DNA of 64,000 nt from Psychromarinibacter halotolerans (GCF_029168315.1 NZ_JARGYD010000011.1:1-64000); one strand, 5' to 3'; numbered from the stretch's first letter, positions 1 through 8,506 are shown. Notes: generated from the sequence alone by a model not told the origin. Program-made: numbers and translations.

Positions 1-533
1 AGCGTCGCGATCTCTTCCGGCGACAGCTCGGCGTCATAGATCTGACGGTCCGAGATCACCCCCTCGAACGGCGCGTCGAACCCGGCCTGACCGCTTGCGC
101 TGGCCCAGCCCCGGCCGCCCCACTGGATCACCTCGACGTTCTGCGTCCAGTCCATCGCCAGCGGCGTGGTCCCCATCAGCGCGCCATCGACCCACACCGA
201 CGCCCCGCCCGGGCCGAAGGTGATCGCGATCTCGTACTCCTGCCCCGCCGAGATGCCCGGCACGTTCACGAAGTTTTCCGACGTCCCGTCCTGGAACCGC
301 GCCCGCAGCGTCGTGCCTTCAAGGTACAGCGCAAAGTGGTTGCCGCCGCCCACGTAGCCGGAGGCGTCTTTCGCCATCAGACCCTGCGTTCCGTTGGTAT
401 CGGACGCGATGAAGGAGAAGGCGATCGAGCCTGATGAAATCTCGTAGATCGAATCGTGGGCGATCTCTTGCACGTCACCTGCGCTGCCGTTGAACGTGGC
501 GACGCCGGCCGCAGAATATACCAAATCAGTCAT
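1..533 (-). CDS. LamG/concanavalin A-like domain protein, 3' end outside window
   Basis: The reverse strand reads from an ATG at 533 through 177 codons to the window edge without a stop, so only the N-terminal part is present. It begins MTDLVYSAAG and shows the alternating beta-strand pattern of a LamG or concanavalin A-like jelly roll, with strands such as FALYLEG, YEIAITFGPGGASVWVDG and an ISDRQIYDAELS segment typical of the last LamG strand. There is no N-terminal signal peptide. In Rhodobacteraceae such domains often sit in large surface or type I-secreted proteins, but no RTX repeat is visible in this fragment, so that role is only a possibility. Function and binding partner are unknown. 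Confidence 0.75.
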   Translation of the reverse strand, partial: MTDLVYSAAGVATFNGSAGDVQEIAHDSIYEISSGSIAFSFIASDTNGTQGLMAKDASGYVGGGNHFALYLEGTTLRARFQDGTSENFVNVPGISAGQEYEIAITFGPGGASVWVDGALMGTTPLAMDWTQNVEVIQWGGRGWASASGQAGFDAPFEGVISDRQIYDAELSPEEIAT

Positions 534-742
534 TTAAGACCCCCAAGATCCATAGCCAGTCGAAGTCCGGGACGGCGCGGGCAGACGCCCAAGCCCCGGC
601 TTCCGGCGCGGGCCCACCGTCCCGACACCACCAATACGAAGGATGCCACGCCAAATAGCGCCGCGCGCACTGCGCGGCGCCTCATTCGACACACCCAAAT
701 TAAAAACAGACAAATCCAACCCACACCGAACAATGAAGCCAT
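530..742 (-). CDS. possible small membrane protein (70 aa), doubtful
   Basis: A 70-codon reading frame whose TGA overlaps the ATG of the LamG gene in an ATGA junction. The predicted product begins MASLFGVGWICLFLIW and has two hydrophobic stretches (about residues 3-18 and 28-40) separated by an arginine cluster, then an Arg/Gly-rich tail. The stop-start overlap would fit translational coupling, but I see no clear ribosome-binding site and no recognisable family, and the tail looks like non-coding GC-rich sequence. It may be a chance frame. Confidence 0.2.
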   Translation of the reverse strand: MASLFGVGWICLFLIWVCRMRRRAVRAALFGVASFVLVVSGRWARAGSRGLGVCPRRPGLRLAMDLGGLK

Positions 743-1096
743 AAAAACTGGCCGCCCCCGGACGTATTTCGCTTCACGCGGGTCATTTTCCGGGATGGTT
801 TACGGTTAATCAATCCCGCCTCGCGACACCGTTACGGGCCGGTCGCGAACCGAAATTCCACCATAGATTGCGTTTTGGGCGTTCCGTCACACCATCACGA
901 GACACGCGTCCAACAACCCTAAGATGAACCTCGCGCCTTTTCCGAAAGGTGCACTACCAAAGAGCGTTAGCCCCGAATGCATATAATGGCGTCAGGCTTG
1001 GCGGTCTGGTGCGTGAGCGGATCGGACAAAATTTGCCGATGCGACTTTGTGTCGAGACCCGGCAGAAACAATGTCGTTTCTGGGGCCAAATTGGAC
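743..1096. other. intergenic region, no gene seen
   Basis: About 350 bases of lower GC content than the neighbouring genes, between the LamG-protein region and the terminator region of the TRAP/rpiB operon. It holds short AT-rich patches, including GCATATAATG near 978-987 that could serve as a promoter -10, but no matching -35, no convincing reading frame and no repeat. Confidence 0.4.
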
Positions 1097-1154
1097 AAAA
1101 ATAAGGCACACCCTGCCGGGATAGACCGGGCCCACGTCAGACGGCGGGCCCGGT
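1097..1154 (-). terminator. probable terminator of the TRAP/rpiB operon
   Basis: Downstream of the rpiB stop on the reverse strand there is a 9-bp GC-rich hairpin (1125-1133 pairing with 1146-1154, 12-base loop). A small GGCA/TGCC hairpin (1105-1117) follows and runs directly into TTATTTTT (1104-1097). The second hairpin plus U-tract has the order of an intrinsic terminator, though its stem is only 4 bp. Confidence 0.5.
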
Positions 1155-1161
1155 ATCTGGG

Positions 1162-1608
1162 TCAGCGTTCGTTGTCCATGTCGTGCAGCATCGACACCCG
1201 GCGGCGGAAATCCTCGTCGGTCGAAAACTCGGCAGTCAGGTAGGCATCGATCAGATCGAAGGCCAGCCACGGCCCGACGATCTGGGCGCCGATGCACAGG
1301 ACGTTCACGTCGTCATGTTCCACGCACTGGTGCGCGGAATGCACGTCGTGGCCCACGGCGGCGCGGATGCCCTTGACCTTGTTCGCCGCGATCGAGGCAC
1401 CGACGCCGGTGCCGCAGACCAGCAGGCCCCGCTCGGCAGAGCCGTCGTTCACGGCGGTCGTCACCTTCTTGGCGATCTCGGGGAAGTCGACCGGCTTCTC
1501 GTCGAACGACCCGACGTCGGTGACCTCGTGCCCGAGGCTCTTGATGTGGTCGACCACGGCGGCCTTGAGCGGGAAACCCGCGTGATCGGAGCCTATGACA
1601 AGACGCAT
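1162..1608 (-). CDS. rpiB: RpiB/LacA/LacB-family sugar-phosphate isomerase
   Basis: 148 residues, the normal length for RpiB-type ribose-5-phosphate isomerase B. The N-terminal SDHAGF (7-12), the CGTGVG loop with catalytic-type Cys65, and the HDDVNVL segment (about 99-105) are family hallmarks. The enzyme interconverts aldose and ketose phosphates; family members act on ribose-5-P, allose-6-P, galactose-6-P or tetrulose phosphates. The ATG at 1608 is the start, although the frame stays open upstream into the antisense of the TRAP permease. It is the last gene of an operon with FCD regulator and dctPQM, 23 bases after dctM. Its job is therefore probably catabolism of the imported sugar acid or polyol after phosphorylation, not general pentose metabolism. 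No kinase is adjacent. Confidence 0.88.
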   Translation of the reverse strand: MRLVIGSDHAGFPLKAAVVDHIKSLGHEVTDVGSFDEKPVDFPEIAKKVTTAVNDGSAERGLLVCGTGVGASIAANKVKGIRAAVGHDVHSAHQCVEHDDVNVLCIGAQIVGPWLAFDLIDAYLTAEFSTDEDFRRRVSMLHDMDNER

Positions 1609-1631
1609 GGATGAAACCTTTCCGGTATGGG

Positions 1632-2906
1632 TTAGCGGATGAGTTGCGGCAGGGCCAAAACCAGCCCGTCCGCGAAGGTGATGATCGCGAGGGTCACAAG
1701 CAGCGGCACGTAGAACGGCATCAGCGCCCACAGAAGCTGCCGAAGAGAGACCTTGGCGATGGACGAGACCACGAACAGCGACAGCCCCATCGGCGGCGTC
1801 AGCAGGCCCAGCATCAGGTTGAAGATCACCACGATGCCAAGGTGGACCGGGTCGATCCCGGCCATCACCATCGGCGGCGCGATCACCGGCACCACCAGCA
1901 GCGTCGCGGTGGTGGAATCGAGGAACATGCCGGCGATGAAGAAGATCAGGTTCGCAATCAGCAGCAGTATCATCGGGTCGCTGGAGATCGTGAGGATCAG
2001 CTTCGAGAAGTCCTGCGGGATCTGTTCCACCGCGAGAATCCAGCCGAACAAAGATGCGGCGGCGACGATGATCAGGATCGCCGAGGTGCTGCGCAGGGTG
2101 GTCAGCATGGCGTTCCACAGATGCGCGACGGTCAGTTCGCGATAGACCAGACCGCTGATCAGCACCACGTAGACGGCGGTGACGGCGGCGGCCTCGGTCG
2201 GGGTGAACAGGCCCAGCAGCATGCCGGCGATCATCAGGACGGGCGCCAGCAGGGCGGGAAGCGCGGGCAACAGGGCACCGCCGATTTCGCGCGGGGTGGA
2301 CCAGCGGTCGGCGCGGGGCATGCCACGGACCATCGCGATGATCGCGGCGGTCAGCATCAGCAGCGCGATGCAGATCAGCGCCGGGATGATGCCCGCCAGC
2401 AGCAGCTGGATGATGGAAACGCTGGTGACCGACCCGTAGACGATCAGCGGAATGCTGGGCGGGAAGATCGGGCCGACCACGGCGGAACTGGCGGTCACGG
2501 CGGCGGCGAAAGGCGCGTCGAAGCCGCGGCGCTTCATCGCCTCGATCTCGATCTTGCCCAGCCCGCCCACGTCGGCCAGCGCGGCGCCGGACATGCCGGA
2601 AAAAATCAGGCTGGAGAAGATGTTGACCTGCGCAAGACCGCCGGGGATGCGTCCGACCAGCGTGTCGGCGAAGCGGAAGATTCGGTCGGTTACCCCGGCA
2701 AGGTTCATCAGGTTGCCCACGAAGATGAACAGCGGAACCGCGACCAGCGGGAAGCTGTCCAGCGCGTAAGTGATGCGCTGGGTCAGGAGGCCCAGCGGCA
2801 GCCCTTCCAGCACCACGTACAGGATCGCGGGCAGCAGGATCGAATAGACGACGGGGAAGCCCAGCACGAACAGGGCAAGGAACAGGACGATCAGGATCAG
2901 GCCCAT
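1632..2906 (-). CDS. dctM: TRAP transporter large membrane subunit (DctM)
   Basis: 424 residues with about a dozen hydrophobic segments, starting MGLILIVLFLALFVLGFPVV, which is the typical DctM opening. Conserved features include the GGL(G)KIEIEAMKRRGF segment near residue 110, the PFAAAVTASSAVVGPIFPPSIP block with its conserved prolines, and a late PVIAPPMVMAGIDPVHLGIV motif. This is the sodium-coupled channel subunit of a tripartite ATP-independent periplasmic transporter in the inner membrane. It is separated from dctQ by one base, so it is translationally coupled. With DctQ and DctP it imports an anionic organic substrate, usually a sugar acid or dicarboxylate. Confidence 0.95.
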   Translation of the reverse strand: MGLILIVLFLALFVLGFPVVYSILLPAILYVVLEGLPLGLLTQRITYALDSFPLVAVPLFIFVGNLMNLAGVTDRIFRFADTLVGRIPGGLAQVNIFSSLIFSGMSGAALADVGGLGKIEIEAMKRRGFDAPFAAAVTASSAVVGPIFPPSIPLIVYGSVTSVSIIQLLLAGIIPALICIALLMLTAAIIAMVRGMPRADRWSTPREIGGALLPALPALLAPVLMIAGMLLGLFTPTEAAAVTAVYVVLISGLVYRELTVAHLWNAMLTTLRSTSAILIIVAAASLFGWILAVEQIPQDFSKLILTISSDPMILLLIANLIFFIAGMFLDSTTATLLVVPVIAPPMVMAGIDPVHLGIVVIFNLMLGLLTPPMGLSLFVVSSIAKVSLRQLLWALMPFYVPLLVTLAIITFADGLVLALPQLIR

Positions 2907-2907
2907 G

Positions 2908-3378
2908 TCAGAGGCTCACGGAATGGGTATCGCTGTCCTCGGGCGTTTCGGGCCGGAACAGCTGGATGGCATGGAACACCGCGCCGCCGGCGAAGCCGAT
3001 GAAACAGGCGCCGAGGAAGATCCAGAACGGGATTTTCAGTGTCGGGGTGGCGTTGCGCAGGTTGTCGGAGATGTTCATCGCGGTCACCACGGCGATCATC
3101 ACGCAGGCCCCCAGCGACAGAAGCGTGATCAAAAGGCCCAGCCAGTGCCGCCACCGGGCGGGCAAGGCGGCGCGCAACTCGCCCATCACGATGTTCTCGC
3201 CCGACCGCACGACCAGCGGGTAGGCCACGAAAACGGTGCAGATCAGCAGGAACCGCGTCAGTTCCTCGGCCCCCACGATGGCGGAACCGAACACGTCGCG
3301 CATGATGACCTGCAAGAACGGCAGCAGGATGAGCGCGGCAAGCAAGGCGGCACAGATGAAACGAAGCGTCTTTACCAT
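2908..3378 (-). CDS. dctQ: TRAP transporter small membrane subunit (DctQ)
   Basis: 156 residues with four hydrophobic segments, the size and topology of DctQ. The ATG at 3378 (MVKTLRFICAALL) is preferred over an in-frame ATG 20 codons upstream because the upstream extension is Pro/Arg-rich and carries no membrane signal. The motif GAEELTRFLLICTVFVAYP around residues 37-55 is the conserved DctQ signature. Its TGA is one base before the dctM ATG. It lies 81 bases after dctP, with a strong hairpin in the gap that probably lets the binding protein be made in excess. Confidence 0.92.
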   Translation of the reverse strand: MVKTLRFICAALLAALILLPFLQVIMRDVFGSAIVGAEELTRFLLICTVFVAYPLVVRSGENIVMGELRAALPARWRHWLGLLITLLSLGACVMIAVVTAMNISDNLRNATPTLKIPFWIFLGACFIGFAGGAVFHAIQLFRPETPEDSDTHSVSL

Positions 3379-3427
3379 GAGCGGGACAATTCTTGTGACG
3401 TGACAGGCGGTGGCTTGGGCCGGAAAC

Positions 3428-3450
3428 GGGGGGCGCAACGCGCGCCCCCC
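3428..3450 (-). promoter_or_regulatory. intercistronic hairpin after dctP
   Basis: A perfect 9-bp inverted repeat GGGGGGCGC/GCGCCCCCC with a 5-base loop lies between dctP and dctQ. There is no U-tract. Such structures after binding-protein genes usually stabilise the upstream mRNA or attenuate read-through to the membrane subunits. Confidence 0.6.
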
Positions 3451-3459
3451 GCATAAGGA

Positions 3460-4449
3460 TTACTGCATCGACATGATCTGTTCGATGTACGGCCCGAAGT
3501 CCGGGAAATCCTGATCGATCTGGGCCAGCACGTTCTCGCGGAACGCATCAAGGTCCAGCCCGTTCTCGGCCGTGGTGAAGGTCATACCCTTGCCCTTCAG
3601 TTCCTCGACCAGCGCGGCTTCGGACTCTTGCGCCCATTGCAGCGATTCCGCTGCCTTGGCGTCCAGCACCTCGGTGATCGCGGCCTGCTGTTCTTCGGTC
3701 AGCGACTGCCAGGTGTCCTCGTTGACGAACACCGCCAGCACCGACTGCATGTGGCCGGTCATCGCGACGTGGCTTTGTACCTCGTTCAGCTTGTTCGCCG
3801 AGATCATGGTCAGCGGGTTTTCCTGCCCCACGACCATGCCGGTCATCAGCGCGGTCGGCAGTTCCGACACCTCGACCGGGGTCGGCGTCGCGCCGAAGCC
3901 CGTCACCATCGACACCCACAGGTCCAGCGGCACCGCGCGGAACGGCTTGCCGGCCATGTCGTCGGGCGACTTGATCTCGAAGTTGGACGAGATGTGGCGC
4001 GCGCCGCGATAGATGCGGCCGATGATGCGCACGCCGCCTTCCTCGATCAGGCGCTCGTTGATTTCCTGCAGCGCAGGCGAGGTCGCCGGGTCCGTGGCGC
4101 GCATCGCGTGCTCGGCGTCGGTGTAGACGAAGGGCGCGTTGAACACGGCCACTTCCGGGACGATCCGGGCCAGCGACGCGAAGTCGTGGTGCCCCATCTG
4201 GATCGTACCCATGCGCACGCCGTCGACCATCTCGGCCACGTTGCCAAGCTGGCTGGCCGGGAACACCTGAACGGTCACATCGCCGCCGGTGGCCTCTTCG
4301 ATTTCCGTTGCGGCCTCGGCCGCGAAACGGGTCTGGAAGTCTCCTTCGGCCCCCACGTGGGCATAGCGCAGTTCAGCCGCGGTGGCCGGAATGGCGCACA
4401 GGCCGATCGTTGCGGCAGCCATGAGCTGCCGGGCAGAATAAGCGAACAT
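3460..4449 (-). CDS. dctP: TRAP transporter periplasmic binding protein (DctP)
   Basis: 329 residues beginning with a Sec-type signal peptide (positive start, hydrophobic core, cleavage near ATAA at residue 22-25), followed by ELRYAHV, the usual first strand of DctP proteins. The conserved arginine that binds substrate carboxylate is in GKPFRAVP (around residue 170). The later NPLTMISANKLNEVQ region matches the family hinge. A strong ribosome-binding site GGGAGGAAATC precedes the ATG at 4449. It captures the substrate in the periplasm and delivers it to DctQM. The substrate is not identifiable by eye; the neighbouring rpiB suggests a carbohydrate-derived acid. Confidence 0.95.
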   Translation of the reverse strand: MFAYSARQLMAAATIGLCAIPATAAELRYAHVGAEGDFQTRFAAEAATEIEEATGGDVTVQVFPASQLGNVAEMVDGVRMGTIQMGHHDFASLARIVPEVAVFNAPFVYTDAEHAMRATDPATSPALQEINERLIEEGGVRIIGRIYRGARHISSNFEIKSPDDMAGKPFRAVPLDLWVSMVTGFGATPTPVEVSELPTALMTGMVVGQENPLTMISANKLNEVQSHVAMTGHMQSVLAVFVNEDTWQSLTEEQQAAITEVLDAKAAESLQWAQESEAALVEELKGKGMTFTTAENGLDLDAFRENVLAQIDQDFPDFGPYIEQIMSMQ

Positions 4450-4472
4450 GATTTCCTCCCTTCGCTAGTCGT

Positions 4473-5213
4473 CTAAGCGGTCTTGGCGCCTTTTCGATAG
4501 GTGTCGATCAGGCTTCTGCGACGCAGTTCGTCGCCGATCGCGAAGTGTTCCCGCAGCCGCCGGTCGGCGACCTCGGGGTCCTTCGCGACAATCGAGAGGA
4601 AGACCTCTCGATGTGCTTCCACGAGGTCTCCGACGACGGAACGCTCGTGGTAGACAGTCTTTCGCCTTTGCACGTGGCTGCGCTGAAGCAGCTCGGACAG
4701 GGCGCCGTACAGCGTGATCAGCGAACTGGAATGGCTCGCCGCCACGATGGAACGGTGAAACATGAAATCCGCGCGCCCGCCGGCGTCGGGGTCGTCCAGC
4801 GTCTCGGTCAGCGAGGCGAACCACTGGCCGATGCGGGCAAGGTCGACTTCGTTGGCGCGGGTGCAGGCAAGACGGATGGCTTGGCATTCGATGCCGATGC
4901 GGGCCTCCATGACGTCGTCCAGCATGTCCTGCTGCTGGGCGAGACAGAAGGTGAAGAAATCGGCGATGGTGCTGAGGTTGGCCTGCCGAACGTAGGTGCC
5001 GCTGCCATGACGCACGTCCAGCATTCCCAGCATCGACAGGGACCGGATGACCTCGCGCAGCAACGGGCGGCCGACATCAAGCTCGCGGCTCAGGTCCCGT
5101 TCGGACTTAAGCTTGTCTCCGATCTTGAGCTCGCCGCTCATCAGCGCATCGTTGAAATACGCGATGACACGGTCGGCTCCCTTGTCGGACAGGATTGTCT
5201 CGACGTCGCTCAC
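4473..5213 (-). CDS. FadR-type (FCD) GntR transcriptional regulator
   Basis: 246 residues with a winged-helix domain at about 15-75 (LKSERDLSRELDVGRPLLRE then the wing YVRQ) and a C-terminal FCD ligand-binding domain. The FCD metal-ligand pattern is visible as DFMFHRS, EAHREVF and LREHF. The start is taken as GTG at 5213 because AAGGAGGAGG lies 8-9 bases upstream; an ATG 11 codons earlier would put that sequence inside the gene. It is the first gene of the TRAP operon, 23 bases before dctP, so it most likely represses the operon and responds to the transported compound or a breakdown product. Confidence 0.92.
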   Translation of the reverse strand: MSDVETILSDKGADRVIAYFNDALMSGELKIGDKLKSERDLSRELDVGRPLLREVIRSLSMLGMLDVRHGSGTYVRQANLSTIADFFTFCLAQQQDMLDDVMEARIGIECQAIRLACTRANEVDLARIGQWFASLTETLDDPDAGGRADFMFHRSIVAASHSSSLITLYGALSELLQRSHVQRRKTVYHERSVVGDLVEAHREVFLSIVAKDPEVADRRLREHFAIGDELRRRSLIDTYRKGAKTA

Positions 5214-5325
5214 TCTGGCGCCTCCTCCTTGGCTGACCAGATACAAACTCTTGCCGAACCTTTTTCCAATCGGTTTTCGGTTTCCCAGTCGAATGCGGAG
5301 AGAGGCTTTTGATAGCCCAGTTCAG

Positions 5326-5343
5326 GATATAACCCCAAATATC
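5326..5343. promoter_or_regulatory. candidate operator upstream of the FCD/TRAP operon
   Basis: A GATAT/ATATC inverted repeat with an 8-base spacer sits in the AT-richest part of the 292-base gap between the phosphatase gene and the FCD regulator. Its position fits an autoregulatory site, but the arms are only 5 bp and such repeats arise by chance. Confidence 0.25.
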
Positions 5344-5505
5344 TGTATATGTTCGTTTTTTAAACATCACGTCTCAGCGAAAGAACACACAAAACTGGTC
5401 AGACCACTTCAGCATTTTTCCGCCCATTCGTCTGCACGACCAAGAACCGCCTCGCAGATCGAGTCGTCCGAAGCGCCCGCCATAAAGCCCTTTTGCCGCC
5501 GCCGC

Positions 5506-6357
5506 TCAGGCCCCGCCGATCGGCCAGTCGCGCGCCCGAAGTTCAGCGCCCAGCGCCGGCGTTCCCGTAGCGATAATCCACCCTTCCCGGCACGTCGGCG
5601 CATAAGGGTTGCTATCCGCCAGCGTGACGTGCCCGCCCGCCTCCTGCAGCAGAAGGACGCCCGCCGCGTGGTCCCAGACCTTGACCGCGGCATTCACGCT
5701 GAAGTCGGCCTGCCCCGTCGCCAGCATCCGGTATTCGTGGCACGAGCAGCGCAGCGAACGCGCCGCGCGGGCGTCCGCCACGGCTTGCAGCGCCTCGACG
5801 CGACGCGTGCCGCGTGCAAGATCCAGCGGCACCGTGCCTTCCGCCTCGGCCAGCGCGGTACAGGCCCGCGTCGCCAGCTTGCGGCGGCGACCGTGCGCGT
5901 CGACCAGTTCGGCTCCCTGCCCGCGCCGCGCGATGGCCCAGTCGTCCATCACCGGATCGTACAGAAGGCCCATCACGGTCTGCCCGTGCCGCAGCACGGC
6001 AAGAATGATGCCAAAGACGGCAATGCCGCGCGCGAAGTTGAAGGTGCCGTCGACCGGATCGATCACCACGCAGGTCTCTGCCGTGCCTATGGCGTCCAGC
6101 AGGTCGGGGTTCTCGGAAACGGCCTCTTCGCCCACCACCGCGCAGCCCGGCAGGATCGCGCGCGCGCCTTCGGCCAGTGCGAGTTCCGCCTCGCGGTCCG
6201 CGACGGTGACAAGGTCCGAGGCGTCGGCCTTGGCCTCGATCTCGGCGGCGTCGAGGTTGCGGAACCGCGGCATCACGATGTCGCGCCCCACCCGCCGCAC
6301 AAGTGCGACGAAGGCTTCGGCCTCTACATCGGACAATTGGTCTTGAAGTGCGGTCAT
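5506..6357 (-). CDS. inositol-monophosphatase-family phosphatase
   Basis: 283 residues. The metal-binding residues of the family are intact: GEE at 76-78, the signature DPVDGTFNF (Asp100 and Asp103) and WDHAAG (Asp229). These enzymes hydrolyse phosphate monoesters such as inositol-1-P, histidinol-P, fructose-1,6-P2 or 3'-phosphoadenosine phosphates with magnesium. The gene stands between the FCD/TRAP operon and the isomerase gene, with 180 bases before it and 292 after, so it may have its own promoter. A hairpin lies upstream at the end of the preceding operon. Exact substrate unknown; the sugar-catabolism context suggests a sugar phosphate. Two further family members lie at 58624-60403. Confidence 0.88.
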   Translation of the reverse strand: MTALQDQLSDVEAEAFVALVRRVGRDIVMPRFRNLDAAEIEAKADASDLVTVADREAELALAEGARAILPGCAVVGEEAVSENPDLLDAIGTAETCVVIDPVDGTFNFARGIAVFGIILAVLRHGQTVMGLLYDPVMDDWAIARRGQGAELVDAHGRRRKLATRACTALAEAEGTVPLDLARGTRRVEALQAVADARAARSLRCSCHEYRMLATGQADFSVNAAVKVWDHAAGVLLLQEAGGHVTLADSNPYAPTCREGWIIATGTPALGAELRARDWPIGGA

Positions 6358-6485
6358 CTCGGTCTCCGGTCACGGCATCAACAGGGCTTGATGTGATGCA
6401 TACGCCGGAACAGGCGGAACTCAAGCCCGCCCCGAAGGATGGCACATGGCGAAACGCGACCGCGGCCCGCGTGCAGCGCCAACGC

Positions 6486-6516
6486 CTACCGGCCGCCCGG
6501 ATCGGACGGCCGGTAG
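6486..6516 (-). terminator. GC-rich hairpin after the isomerase gene
   Basis: A perfect 10-bp inverted repeat CTACCGGCCG/CGGCCGGTAG with an 11-base loop begins about 20 bases after the isomerase stop codon on the reverse strand. No U-tract follows, so it may mark the transcript end together with other factors or simply stabilise the 3' end. Confidence 0.45.
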
Positions 6517-6537
6517 TGCCGTTTCAGGTCTCGCGGT

Positions 6538-7362
6538 TCAGCAGTCTTTCGCGCGGTCGATCATGGTGGCCAGCACCTCGTCCGCGTCGCGCGTCCACCA
6601 GTTGTCGCCCGAGAAGATCTCGACCTCGACATAGCCGTCGAAGCCCTGCGCCTCGACAAGGCCACGGACATGGGCGATGTCGATCACCCCGTCGCCCATC
6701 ATGCCCCGGTCCAGCAGCAGGTCCTTGGTCGGGACCAGCCAGTCGCAGATGTGGAACGCCAACAGCCGCTCGCGGCCCGCGCGTTCGATCTGCTTGGCCA
6801 GCTCGAAGTCCCACCAGACATGGTAGACGTCCAGCGCCACGCCGATGCCGTCGCCCAGCCGGTCGCAGATATCCAGCGCCTGCCGCGTGGTGCTGACGCA
6901 AGCGCGGTCACCCGCGTACATCGGGTGCAGCGGCTCGATCGCCACGGGCACGCCCACGGTGCGGGCATAGTCCAGCGTGTCGGCCAGCCCTTCCTCGACC
7001 AGCGCCTGCGCGGCGGGAAGATCCTTGGACCCCTTGGGCAGACCGCCGACGACCATGACAAGGCAGGCGGCGCCGATCTCTGCCGCCTCGTCCACCGCGC
7101 GGCGGTTGTCGTCCTTGACCTTCTGCGTGAGGGACCCGTCCTCGGTATACCAGCCGCCCCGGCACAGGCCGCTGACGCCCAGCCCCGCATCGCGGATGGC
7201 GCGGGCGGCGGCGGTGGTGCCCATCTCGTGCAGCTTGTCGCGCCACGGCGACAGGGCGCCGATGCCGTGCCGCGCACAGCCGTCGATGCACTCGGCCAGC
7301 GACCACTGTTCGCGCACGGTGGCGGTGTTCAACGACAGGCGGGATGCGTCTATGCCAGCCAT
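6538..7362 (-). CDS. TIM-barrel sugar-phosphate isomerase/epimerase (AP endonuclease 2 family)
   Basis: 274 residues starting MAGIDASRLSLNTATV. The fold and metal site of the xylose-isomerase-like TIM-barrel family are visible: a glutamate in IEPLHPMYAG, an Asp/His pair in ALDVYHVWWD, a histidine in FHICDW and a final glutamate in EVEIFSG. Relatives include inosose dehydratases, tagatose/psicose 3-epimerases and hydroxypyruvate isomerases, so the reaction is probably isomerisation, epimerisation or dehydration of a keto-sugar. It starts one base after the DUF993 gene stop, showing translational coupling with the DUF993 and Gfo/Idh genes upstream. The three probably act in one pathway on an oxidised sugar or cyclitol. 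Confidence 0.85.
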   Translation of the reverse strand: MAGIDASRLSLNTATVREQWSLAECIDGCARHGIGALSPWRDKLHEMGTTAAARAIRDAGLGVSGLCRGGWYTEDGSLTQKVKDDNRRAVDEAAEIGAACLVMVVGGLPKGSKDLPAAQALVEEGLADTLDYARTVGVPVAIEPLHPMYAGDRACVSTTRQALDICDRLGDGIGVALDVYHVWWDFELAKQIERAGRERLLAFHICDWLVPTKDLLLDRGMMGDGVIDIAHVRGLVEAQGFDGYVEVEIFSGDNWWTRDADEVLATMIDRAKDC

Positions 7363-7363
7363 G

Positions 7364-8506
7364 TCAGACCTCCACGCCACGGGCGGCGAACACGGGCCGC
7401 GCACGGGCGGCGGCAAGGTCGGCGTCTGGGAACAGCCCTGCGTCGTTCGCCAGCCGCACCAGTTCGGCCAGATGGCGGGTCGAACGGGTGCTTTCCTGCC
7501 CGCCGATCATCGTGAAATGGTCCTGATGCCCGTTGAGATAGGCCATGAACACGACACCCGTCTTGTAGAACCGCGTGGGCGCCTTGAAGATGTGCCGCGA
7601 CAAGGGAACGGTCGGGCCGAAGGCGTCGCCATACTGGTTCATGTCGCCCTGCCCCAGCGCGGTCAGCGCGCGGGCGGCGGCCCCGGCGATGGGATCGAAG
7701 ATGCCCAGCAGCGCGTGGGAATAGCCTTGGTCATCCCCCGCGATCAGGTCGGGGTAGTTGAAGTCGTCCCCGGTGTACATGCGCACGCCCTCGGGCAGAC
7801 GGCGCCGCATGTCGATCTCTTTCTCGGCGGACAGAAGCGATATCTTGATGCCGTCGACCTTGGACGCGTTCGCCTTGATGATCTCAAGACAAGTGTCCAT
7901 CGCCGCCATGTGGTCGCCCGAGCCCCAGTAGCCTTCCAGCGCGGGGTCGAACATTTCGCCAAGCCAGTGCAGGATAGCCGGTTTCTGAAGGCCGGACAGC
8001 ACGCGGTCATAGACCTTGGCATAGTCCTCCGGCCCCTTTGCGGCCTTCACCAGCGCCCGGGACGCCATGAGGATGACCTGACTGCCAGTCGCCTCGACCG
8101 CTTCGCACTGCTCCTCGTAGGCGGCGATGACAGAGTCGATGGTCGCACCCTCGGGCGAGATGTGGTCGGTCCCCGCGCCCGAGGCGATCAGGTGGCCGCC
8201 GGACTTCGCCAGCGCAACGCTGCGCTGGATCAGCTCCAGCGAGGTCGGCCAGTCCAGCCCCATGCCGCGCTGCGCGGTGTCCATCGCCTCGGCCACGCCG
8301 AAGCCCAGCGACCACAGGTGTTCGCGGAAGGCCAGCGTGCGGTCCCAGTCGATCGGACAGTCCAGCCAAGGATCGGCCTCGGCCAGCGGGTCGGCCACGA
8401 CATGCGCGGCGGCGAAGGCGGTGCGGGTCCAGCCATCGGACGCCACCGGCGCCGGGCCGTCCTTCAGCGTGACTGCACCGCCGGGAAGGTTGAGTGTCGT
8501 GCTCAC
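7364..8506 (-). CDS. DUF993 family protein (dihydrodipicolinate-synthase-like fold likely)
   Basis: 380 residues starting at a GTG (8506) whose GTGA overlaps the stop of the Gfo/Idh gene. The sequence has TIM-barrel-like features, for example HLIASGAGTDHIS, QVILMASRALVKAA, KPAILHWLGEMFDP, KVDGIKISLLS and MYTGDDFNYPDLI; the conserved lysine in DGIKIS could be a Schiff-base residue as in class I aldolases. I recognise it as DUF993, a family with no established reaction that often travels with Gfo/Idh dehydrogenases and TIM-barrel isomerases. The context suggests carbon-carbon cleavage or dehydration of an oxidised sugar. That is inference. Confidence 0.75.
   Translation of the reverse strand: MSTTLNLPGGAVTLKDGPAPVASDGWTRTAFAAAHVVADPLAEADPWLDCPIDWDRTLAFREHLWSLGFGVAEAMDTAQRGMGLDWPTSLELIQRSVALAKSGGHLIASGAGTDHISPEGATIDSVIAAYEEQCEAVEATGSQVILMASRALVKAAKGPEDYAKVYDRVLSGLQKPAILHWLGEMFDPALEGYWGSGDHMAAMDTCLEIIKANASKVDGIKISLLSAEKEIDMRRRLPEGVRMYTGDDFNYPDLIAGDDQGYSHALLGIFDPIAGAAARALTALGQGDMNQYGDAFGPTVPLSRHIFKAPTRFYKTGVVFMAYLNGHQDHFTMIGGQESTRSTRHLAELVRLANDAGLFPDADLAAARARPVFAARGVEV

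Noticed and set aside
1162..2118. possible fusion of RpiB to an upstream 170-residue domain
   Set aside because: The frame is open upstream of 1608, but that part is read out of frame through dctM and is Arg/Asp-rich; RpiB has a natural ATG and normal length from 1608.
1611..3002. 463-codon plus-strand open frame
   Set aside because: It lies antisense to dctM and is rich in Gln, Arg, Asp and His with no domain, the usual shadow of a GC-rich membrane-protein gene.
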